This document shows positions 52,919 to 59,873 of a stretch of 64,000 nucleotides of DNA, piece by piece. The notes under the pieces were generated by a model. The model saw nothing but the letters and a program-made list of their open reading frames with translations. It did no database searches and was not told the DNA's origin. How positions within the stretch are numbered: position 1 is the first letter of the stretch; every line of letters begins with the position of its first letter. The DNA comes from Symbiodinium natans (taxonomy: Eukaryota > Sar > Dinophyceae > Suessiales > Symbiodiniaceae): positions 1 to 64,000 of the forward strand of contig CAJNDS010002801.1 of NCBI GenBank assembly GCA_905221605.1. Direction: 5' to 3'. Position numbers and translations under genes: made by a program.

Positions 52919-54536
52919 TTAGCCTTTGCCATAATCATACTCTCGGCGTCTGGTCGGGTCGCTTAGGACCTCGTATGCTTCCTGAATGGCTTTGAAACGT
53001 GCTTCAGCTGATTTCTTCAGCACCTGGCAACAGGAGGTCATCACCCACTCTTGCTTCTGCAAACAACTCCCCAGTCTCCCCGAGGTGGTGTTGCCGCACC
53101 CTCGCATGCTTGCGAGGCACCTAAACCGCTGCGCCAAAGATGCGCTGAAAGCAGAAACCTTATGAAACCTTCAGTAGTTTAACAATGAAATGAATATGAC
53201 ACAATCAAGCCGGGCTCACTTCCGAGGTTGAGTGAACCTTGGCTGGAGAAGGTTCTTCGAGACTTCTTTTTGAGATTTTTCAGAGTAGACCAAGCCTTGT
53301 CGGGATGGCACTGCAGCGCCAGCTTGTGGAAGCGCTTCTTCCTAACGCTAACGAGGAGATCATGGGCGGTGGTGGACACCATGGGAAGTTTGCACATGTG
53401 GCAGGTCCAGACTCTGAAAAACGAAACAAGGCTCACGTCTGCAGCATCGCAGTCGCAGCGCAAGCCCAAGATGGCGTAGAAGTTCCTGAGGCAGAGCCAG
53501 GGGCGCAGAGGCAGCACCCTGCATGGATGGCTGCACCTCTCGTTCTTTCTCAACTTTTTTCCATGCAACTCAGGCTCCTCGAGTCATTGCGGCGAACGGC
53601 CTCTCGGGCGCGGCGGAGCCACATCGCCAATTCCTGGAGCGTGCGATTCCAAATTTTCCACAACAGGCCTTCAGCGAGATTGGAGATCGCAAAGTCTATC
53701 AGCCTCGATCCCTCCCAGAAATACAGTGGCCAGAAATACAGTGGACCCGTCCTTCAAGATCTGCTGGGCCCTCGCCGCCAGGTCCTGTGCCTTCTCCAGG
53801 TCCTCCAAGCTCTCACGCCACTTCCCCGAGTCGAAGCGAAGAATGCCGCGCAGCAACCTTGGCCAATCGAGGTAAGATGCCCAGTAGCATGGTTTGCTGG
53901 ACCATTGCAAGCCACAAACTCGCCCAGAACGGTGCAGGCTCGTTTTAATCTGTTTTAATCCCCCAATTGTCGTTGGTCAGACATGCCCTGTGGAACCAAT
54001 GCAGCGAATCAGCAGTGCGGGTGCAGACCTGGCTCTGTCCATGAAGCAGAGAGCTTCCGTGACCTCTTTCCAAGCCTCTTCCAGCTCACCCTCCAACCTG
54101 AAAGCCTCCGCAGTCCTCGGGTGCATCTTTCACACCGGCACAACTTTTGACGGACCGTGGTGGCTTTCTGACGGTTGTCTAGGCGCTTGAGGTGCAGCTG
54201 TGCTCGAAGATCAGCATCCCAGGAGCCGCCCGCATGCGCTGCCGCGTAACATTTGCGGGCCTCCCCCGCCTCTCCGCGCTTTAGGAGCCGGTCCTCAGGA
54301 GGACCAAGAGACTCATTTATGCTCACTGAAGCATCGCCTGAAACTTCAACAAAGGTCACGCTGCCGAAAATTTCCCTACGGCCTCCTGGCCCAGGGATAA
54401 AACATAAAACGCTGAATCCACTTACAAAGAGTGCTGCGGAACCCTCCAGGAGCACCCTGACGCCAAGTGGCGCCCTGCGCCTTCAGCTCTGGCGTGGCCT
54501 CCACCCTGAGCAGCCAAGAATCCAACAGAACCCGAA
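52919..54536 (-). CDS. TPR plus J-domain co-chaperone (DNAJC7-like), 5' end interrupted by the retrotransposon
   Basis: J proteins stimulate Hsp70 ATPase, and TPR repeats bind Hsp70/Hsp90 tails. The last minus-strand exons are clear: one ending at 53578 (WLRRAREAVRRND), then 53485-53435 (NFYAILGLRCDCDAAD), 53341-53296 (KKRFHKLALQCHPDK) and 53023-52919 (EARFKAIQEAYEVLSDPTRR, then stop). Joined, they give a full J domain with the His-Pro-Asp motif. Introns start GA, GA and GC. Upstream frames near 53.75-53.9 kb (KWRESLEDLEKAQDL) and 54.0-54.15 kb (HPRTAEAFRLEGELEEAWKE) have TPR helix spacing. A frame at 54536-54430 (LLDSWLLRVEATPELKAQ) ends at a strong GTAAGT donor and runs into the LTR boundary. 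The exact exon joins of the TPR part are not resolved. The J domain is C-terminal, as in DNAJC7/DNAJC3. Confidence 0.75.
53715..53744. repeat. 15-bp perfect tandem duplication
   Basis: CCAGAAATACAGTGG occurs twice head to tail, within the TPR/J-protein gene. It adds exactly five codons if it is in an exon. Confidence 0.95.
54532..54536. repeat. Target-site duplication, left copy (CCGAA)
   Basis: CCGAA directly precedes the 5' LTR and recurs at 62762-62766 directly after the 3' LTR. Five bases is the normal Ty1/copia target duplication. Confidence 0.9.
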
Positions 54537-54803
54537 TGAAGGATATGTGGGGTGCATGGCCCCTGCGCAAGGATGACATCGGACATCTGCCACGAATGTG
54601 GCTCAAGTATGTGGGAAAGAGGTGATGGGAGTTTGGATGATGTGGAATGGGGATTGGGATTGATTTGGGATGAGTGGGGATTATAATGTACTAGATGATC
54701 TTCCCGCTTCTATCCGAAGGAATCTTGCACTTTTGAGTCCTGCCCCATCGCATTACAGTCGTGTAACAGGCACTCCGTCTCCTAACCTCATAACCCAACA
54801 AGA
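54537..54803 (+). repeat. 5' LTR
   Basis: 267 bp starting TGAAGGATATG and ending CCCAACAAGA. It is identical to the 3' LTR except at 54672. The promoter and RNA start should lie here, but no TATA box is obvious, as is usual in dinoflagellates. Its last bases include CTCATAACC (54787-54795), complementary to the start of the primer site. Confidence 0.95.
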
Positions 54804-54820
54804 GGTTATGAGCCCAAGGG
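54804..54820 (+). promoter_or_regulatory. Primer-binding site for a half initiator tRNA-Met
   Basis: GGTTATGAGCCC directly follows the LTR. Its complement, GGGCTCATAACC, is the anticodon stem-loop sequence of Met tRNA, not the tRNA 3' end. Drosophila copia likewise primes from an internal cut in initiator tRNA-Met and has GGTTATGGGCCC at the same place (established knowledge). The site overlaps an inverted repeat on each side. Confidence 0.8.
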
Positions 54821-54833
54821 CTCCCCTTGGGCT
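54811..54833 (+). repeat. Perfect hairpin overlapping the primer site
   Basis: AGCCCAAGGG (54811-54820) and CCCTTGGGCT (54824-54833) form a 10-bp stem with a 3-base CTC loop. In the RNA this would compete with tRNA pairing or mark a structured leader. Confidence 0.9.
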
Positions 54834-57800
54834 TAACTCCGCAAGCACTCAGCAAAACAGCAGCAGCAGCCAGCTCAGCAGAAGGCCAGCAGATCGACGG
54901 GTCGGTTGTCTTTCGGAGCTTGTCGCAAGTCGTTCTTCCAGCGGACTTATTGTTGCGACTGGAGAACTTGCAGCGAGTGGAGCTGGGAACCTTGGCAGAT
55001 TTTGACAACATTCGTCAAGGCATGAACGCATTAGCCGATGAGCTGGTGCGAAGATCTGAACTACTTGGCCAGTGTGTTCAGAAGGCTGCTTGTGGCACGA
55101 TAGAAGACAGGGAAAACATCAAGTGCCTGCAGCAGGCATTGCAGGTGCTGCAAGACAACGATGTACATCAACAGGAAAAGATCACACTTCTGACCTCTGA
55201 GCATGAGCGGACGATGAGCCTCCTTGCAGAGTTTGAAGTGAGCATGAAGTCACGGTGGGGCGAGGTTTGGCAGAAGCTAGCTGCAACTGAGGCTCAACTT
55301 GATTCCTTCCTGACGGCTCAAGCCGGGATAAGAGGAGATCTGGAAGGCCTGGTTGGTCGCTCCGCTGGTGAACAGCGCGATTTCTTGATTGGCCTGCTGG
55401 AAAAGCAAGCGGCAGCTTTGGAAATCGCAAACGCGAAGCAAACAGAAAGTGAGGAGCAAATCAAGCAGTTGAAGCAAAGCCTTGAAAGGGCGCAGGCCGA
55501 AGCTGCTGAGATGAGCAAGAGGAATGAGCACGAATGGGGCCAGACCAGATGGGTGGTCAACAAGGTTGCTGAGCTGGAACAAGTGGTGGCCAAGCTACGG
55601 GCTCAGGATGCGAAGATCCAGAGTGAGCTTGGGATAAGCGCTGCTCCAGGAACTACAGAGTACTTTCCGATGACCCCGGAGTTCCCGGCAGTTTGGGAAG
55701 GACGTGATGCTGAGGACCGATGGTGGGCAGGCGACGGTGAATGGCAGCGTGAGTCCTGGGGAGTGAATCCTCCAGGACTGGGGCCAACAGAGCCCCCGCC
55801 ACCGATCCCGGAGGCATATGCGAAACCTCTTGGAGCGAGCGAGGTGCGGATTCATCAGGCTGCATATAAGCTGTTGAAGGATGCGCCGAAGCTGGACCTA
55901 TCTTCAGGAGGAGAGCCGTGGGAAATTGGTATGATTGTTCATCAATGGAAGGTTGAGATGAGAACAGTTCTTGCTGCAATTCATGCAGGTTTTGCGGAAT
56001 TCTTCGACCGGACATATGAAGCAGGACGAGTGAGATATGAGCAGAAAAGACTCACGGGCGTGGAAGCTGAGGTTCCTGCTATAGCGAGCGGTGAAGCTGA
56101 TATGGAGACTCGGCTATCACTGACCTTGCTGAAGAATTTGCCTCAGGCAGTCCGCCAGCCCGTGGTGGAGACTTCGTCATCCACCAATGTGCGATGCATC
56201 TTGCTGTTTGAGAGTTTGCATGAGAAGTACGCGCCAGGAGGTCGTGAAGAGTTGGAATCCATCCAAAGGTATCTCCGGCAACTACCTGCAGCTCAGGACT
56301 TCAAGGGAGCTTTGATGACGCTTAGGCGATGGAAGCTGGCGAAGCAGAGAGCGCAGAATCTTCGACTTCCGGAGCAGGCTCCGAACGAAGGCATTGCTGC
56401 AATGGATTCGCTGATGAGAGTACTTGAGAAGAAAAACCAGCAGTTAGGAATGAAGATTAACTTGCTGAGAATGCAGCCGGACATGATTGTCCCGTCGACT
56501 GCAGGCCTGGATCGCTATGTTGCCTTGTTGGAGGTAGAGTGTAGGAGATTGGCCTCTGACCAAGAGGTTCGAGAAGCCCGGGCGGCGCATAGCAATGAAG
56601 TGCATGTTGCGTCCGAAGCAGTAGCTAAAGGGAAAGGAAAGCAAGCGTGTTACTTCGTCCATAGGCCGGGGGGTTGTTGGAGGGGCAAGGATTGTCCTTT
56701 TGATCATAGTGCTAAGGGTGAGGGTGAGTCTAAGGGAAAAGGGAAGGCCGACAAGGGAAAAAAAGGGAAGGGTTCAGAGGCGAAAGGCAAACAGGCCAAT
56801 GTCGACAAACCTGAAACCCAACCTAAACCGAAGGCTAAGTCGACCCCTAACCCAAAGGGCGCCCACAAACCTAAAGCGAAGGCTGAGGCAAAAGCTGCAG
56901 TAGTCCCAGGGCTTCTTGGGGCAGGGTGCATGGCTAGGGTTTCTGCTGCGAGGGATCTAGGTCAGGGTTCGGATGACAGACCTTCAGAGTCTGGTTCAGA
57001 AGGGATCTTGTCGGATGCTGGGTCAGCGTATTCAAGTGAGTCTACTGGGGAGGCCCTTGAAGAAGGTTCGGGACATGAAGGGGCCTCGGAGGGAAGCTCA
57101 CAACTTGGAGACTTAGCTAGCATCTTGAGGGAACGAGTGCCTAGAAGGAGAGCCCCCTTATGGTACTTAGTTCTTGACCCTGTTGAGTATACTCTCTGGA
57201 CTTCAACTAGTGAAGCAGTTACGCAGGCCGTTGACCGTTTCTACCAAGTAGATGGCCCTAACCAAATCGCAGTTGGGGTTTGGTGGGCGTTGTCAGAGAT
57301 TGATTTTGATCTTCCGGTCAGCAACGTGGAGATTGGGTCCGGACAATTCATCGTTTCAGCGCGTCATCAGCTCTGTTTCTATGAGGATGGGGTGATTCGG
57401 CCATTGGCGCTTGTTCATTTGATTGACCTTGACACGGGTAGGGAGCAGATGTTGGCGTTGACCGAGAGTGATGTAGCTCCGATTGTGGGGGTGTGGGATT
57501 TAGAAGAGGCCCGTAGCATGCTGCTAAGGGTGTTGAATCCGTCAGGGGCATCAAGCTCACACAACCTCGCCAAAATTCCAAGTAGGCCACCCACGATTCC
57601 TATGCCACAAGAAAGGGATGCTAGGGATTCCGACGTAGGCAGAGTAGGTAGCAATCAGGAGTCAGATGATTCAGTCTCACAGTCATTCGCCCCGGAAGGC
57701 CCTCAGACCTATGATAGATGTTCCGATGTAGGAGAAGGTGAAGGGTCTGAGGAGGAGGGTCATTTTGGGGATTTCAGCGTTGCAAACCAAGTCAAGTGTG

Positions 57801-59317
57801 TAGGGGCTTCGGCGATCCAGGCTTCGGGCGTGTGGAATTGCTCGCGGGTTCTTGTGGATTCAGGGGCAAACGAGGTAATTCGTCCTTTTAACCCTAACCT
57901 CCAACTGAACCGATGCAAGTCCACTCAAGTCGCTCTGGCTTCTCGGGATGTCTTAGAAGCTTACAGGACAAGAGATGGGGAACTCATCTTGGGAGAGCAA
58001 CCAGATGGAGACTGGATTCTGAGCGTGCGACGCTTGAGAGGGATTCAGGGCGCGTTTCACTGGGACGATGATGGACCGCGAATCACCTACCACAATGGAG
58101 AAGACAAGGTAACCGTGCACTGCATTGAAGAGAACGGCCTGCCTTACATTTCCTGGGCAGAGTTCAAGCCAATCCGGGTGTTGTTAGCCAAGCGATGGAG
58201 ACAGAAGTGCGGCAACGCAGTGATGAAGGCGGAAGGTCGGGAGCTCCAAATCGTGGACTATGACGCAACGATGGATGCTATCACGCGCAGCTGCTTGGAA
58301 GAACACCTGGTGAAGCATGTGGATGCCAAGGAAGATGAAGGAGAGATGTGGGCCAAGACGCTGTGTGACAAAAGCCAGGTGACTTGCGCAGAGGTCTGGA
58401 ATGCAGTACAACGTGCTTCGCTTACCGAGCGGAAGACCAGTCGGGATAAATTAGTAGATGGAAAACCGAATGAAGGCTTGCCAATGTGGACACTTGGCCT
58501 CTTTATTCATGGGGGAGTACTGGGGTTGACCCAGGACTCCCGTAGACATCCTTGGCTGACAAGGTTGATTTGCAAGCTGGTACGACAGCAGCATCCTGAT
58601 TTGGAGTTCCTGTCAATCTCCCTTGCAGTGAACCTGGTGTTTCGCCCACACAAGGATCGAAATTCGCTTGAGCGAGACTCCGTGCTGTTGGGTTTGACGA
58701 AGTTTGAAGGTGGTCAGCTCTGGTTGGAGGGTCTGCAAGGCGAGGAGGGAAACAACATTGTGAGGCGAACGTCAGATGGTGATGAGACAAAGGTGGGCCG
58801 ACTGTATGAAGTCTCCGGCGGCAAGAGTGTTCGGTTCAACGCTGCACTTCGGACACATGGAACAGAGCCTTTCCGAGGCACCAGAGCAGTGGCTGTAGGA
58901 TACACGCCGCGGGGCCATGGCAATGTGACCAAGGAGGTGTTATCTGAGTTGGAGGCGTTGGGCTTCTATGACCAGAGGATGAAGAAGGGCCGAATGCTGG
59001 CAGCTGCGCTCACACGCACCGACCACAGCCGCAGCAGCAAGCTAGAAGCAGAAACATCAAGCACGAACACCTTCAGAAACCAGAGCCTCCCCAACCCTAG
59101 GGATGATGATGAAGTTCAGGTTGACTCGTATGAGGAGCTGGTTATGGTTCAGGATGATCAGAGGTCTTCGGTGGTTGTTCAGGGTTTAGGCGCGAGTAGC
59201 GTGCAAAGCCCCGATGGTAGCAATGATGAGGGTCATCCATCTCAAGGGTTCATGGCGATTGACGGACCTGCGCTGCCGTCGGAGGGAGAAGTCCTGAAGA
59301 AGCCTGGGGGGCCATGA
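54827..59317 (+). CDS. gag-pol: copia Gag-protease-dioxygenase-like polyprotein (frame 0 part)
   Basis: The frame is open from after a stop at 54809 to TGA at 59317. Numbering here starts at the TTG at 54827. The first in-frame ATG is 55022, so either initiation is non-ATG or the protein starts there with 1,431 residues. Residues 90-280 are heptad-like Glu/Gln/Leu-rich coiled coil. Residues 340-600 are a Gag-like helical region. C608-x8-C617-x5-C623-x3-H627 is a CCCH zinc finger, followed by Lys/Gly-rich basic repeats. The protease active site is VLVDSGANEV with Asp1011. Residues 1217-1367 resemble a 2-oxoglutarate/Fe(II) dioxygenase. An acidic linker leads into integrase, whose N-terminal Zn-binding part continues in the +1 frame past a G6 run at 59305-59310. 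The same frame resumes after integrase. Confidence 0.93.
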   Translation: MGLTPQALSKTAAAASSAEGQQIDGSVVFRSLSQVVLPADLLLRLENLQRVELGTLADFDNIRQGMNALADELVRRSELLGQCVQKAACGTIEDRENIKCLQQALQVLQDNDVHQQEKITLLTSEHERTMSLLAEFEVSMKSRWGEVWQKLAATEAQLDSFLTAQAGIRGDLEGLVGRSAGEQRDFLIGLLEKQAAALEIANAKQTESEEQIKQLKQSLERAQAEAAEMSKRNEHEWGQTRWVVNKVAELEQVVAKLRAQDAKIQSELGISAAPGTTEYFPMTPEFPAVWEGRDAEDRWWAGDGEWQRESWGVNPPGLGPTEPPPPIPEAYAKPLGASEVRIHQAAYKLLKDAPKLDLSSGGEPWEIGMIVHQWKVEMRTVLAAIHAGFAEFFDRTYEAGRVRYEQKRLTGVEAEVPAIASGEADMETRLSLTLLKNLPQAVRQPVVETSSSTNVRCILLFESLHEKYAPGGREELESIQRYLRQLPAAQDFKGALMTLRRWKLAKQRAQNLRLPEQAPNEGIAAMDSLMRVLEKKNQQLGMKINLLRMQPDMIVPSTAGLDRYVALLEVECRRLASDQEVREARAAHSNEVHVASEAVAKGKGKQACYFVHRPGGCWRGKDCPFDHSAKGEGESKGKGKADKGKKGKGSEAKGKQANVDKPETQPKPKAKSTPNPKGAHKPKAKAEAKAAVVPGLLGAGCMARVSAARDLGQGSDDRPSESGSEGILSDAGSAYSSESTGEALEEGSGHEGASEGSSQLGDLASILRERVPRRRAPLWYLVLDPVEYTLWTSTSEAVTQAVDRFYQVDGPNQIAVGVWWALSEIDFDLPVSNVEIGSGQFIVSARHQLCFYEDGVIRPLALVHLIDLDTGREQMLALTESDVAPIVGVWDLEEARSMLLRVLNPSGASSSHNLAKIPSRPPTIPMPQERDARDSDVGRVGSNQESDDSVSQSFAPEGPQTYDRCSDVGEGEGSEEEGHFGDFSVANQVKCVGASAIQASGVWNCSRVLVDSGANEVIRPFNPNLQLNRCKSTQVALASRDVLEAYRTRDGELILGEQPDGDWILSVRRLRGIQGAFHWDDDGPRITYHNGEDKVTVHCIEENGLPYISWAEFKPIRVLLAKRWRQKCGNAVMKAEGRELQIVDYDATMDAITRSCLEEHLVKHVDAKEDEGEMWAKTLCDKSQVTCAEVWNAVQRASLTERKTSRDKLVDGKPNEGLPMWTLGLFIHGGVLGLTQDSRRHPWLTRLICKLVRQQHPDLEFLSISLAVNLVFRPHKDRNSLERDSVLLGLTKFEGGQLWLEGLQGEEGNNIVRRTSDGDETKVGRLYEVSGGKSVRFNAALRTHGTEPFRGTRAVAVGYTPRGHGNVTKEVLSELEALGFYDQRMKKGRMLAAALTRTDHSRSSKLEAETSSTNTFRNQSLPNPRDDDEVQVDSYEELVMVQDDQRSSVVVQGLGASSVQSPDGSNDEGHPSQGFMAIDGPALPSEGEVLKKPGGP
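56648..56707 (+). other. CCCH zinc finger in Gag
   Basis: C-x8-C-x5-C-x3-H exactly matches the CCCH finger consensus of RNA-binding proteins. Retroviral and most copia Gag proteins instead carry C-x2-C-x4-H-x4-C. A Lys-rich KGKGK region follows. It probably binds the element RNA. Confidence 0.85.
58475..58927 (+). other. 2-oxoglutarate/Fe(II) dioxygenase-like domain inside the polyprotein
   Basis: Residues 1217-1367 (numbered from 54827) contain NLVFRPHKDRNS with His1275, Asp1277 and Asn1279, then LTKFEGGQLWLEG. They continue with VRFNAALRTHGTEPFRG with His1344 and TRAVAVGYTPRG with Arg1353. This is the H-x-D ... H ... R arrangement that holds iron and 2-oxoglutarate in double-stranded beta-helix oxygenases. 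His-to-Arg spacing is nine. The H-K-D-x-x-N ... G-G-x-L pattern is closest to the TET/JBP DNA-base oxidases as I know them. The assignment is by motif only. Activity and substrate are unproven. Confidence 0.65.
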
Positions 59318-59873
59318 TGCGTTTGAGCAGGCTACTTATGAAGCTGCGCTCCGTGATCTGATGAAGAACTGTCAACAGGGGTGCTATGATGCTTCCTGTG
59401 ACAAGTGCATTCGAGCGCGGGGAGCAATCCGGCCACATCGCCAGATACACGAGGATGGGAAGACGTACGCCAACCTATCGCTTGATGTGTCGGGGCCTCA
59501 CTGCGAATCTGCTGACAAGATGAAATATGCTGTCATTGGAGTGTATCGGCTGCCGTCTGGGAAAAACCTGTATTATGCAGTCCCAACGAAAACGAAATCG
59601 GCAAGGGACGTAGCGAGGGCGGCAACATACATCATGGCACAATTAGCTTCGTTGCAGGTCAGAGTCCACACCGACTGTGGGAAGGAATTCGAAGCGGCGT
59701 TGTTCGCAGAGCTGCAGCAGAATCACGGAGTATTCCACACACAATCGGCCCCATATCACCCCCAGTCAAATGGTAGGGTTGAACGAGGAGTCCAGGTCTT
59801 GAAGCAAGCGACGATCCGTGAGCTGTTAGTCCGACTTTTTGGTCGTATGCAATCCAAAGTGTGGCTTTCTTGA
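59311..59873 (+). CDS. copia integrase (in +1 frame)
   Basis: Integrase joins the cDNA to host DNA. The frame is open from the G-run near 59310 and ends at TGA 59873. The CDKCIRARG part is the Cys pair of the N-terminal zinc motif. The catalytic triad is Asp in SLDVSGPH (59484), Asp in VHTDCGKEF (59673) and Glu in NGRVERGVQ (59781), with the classic D-x35-E spacing. Frame and sense are lost at about 59836-59840, a run of five T. The continuation FWSYAIQSVAFLTRLRALDI reads in frame 0. The C-terminal part is therefore encoded at the start of the next open frame. Confidence 0.93.

Noticed and set aside
54599-54607. TGGCTCAAG in both LTRs, matching the end of the dinoflagellate spliced leader
   Set aside because: Nine bases are expected by chance about every other window of this size, and the preceding bases do not match the leader.
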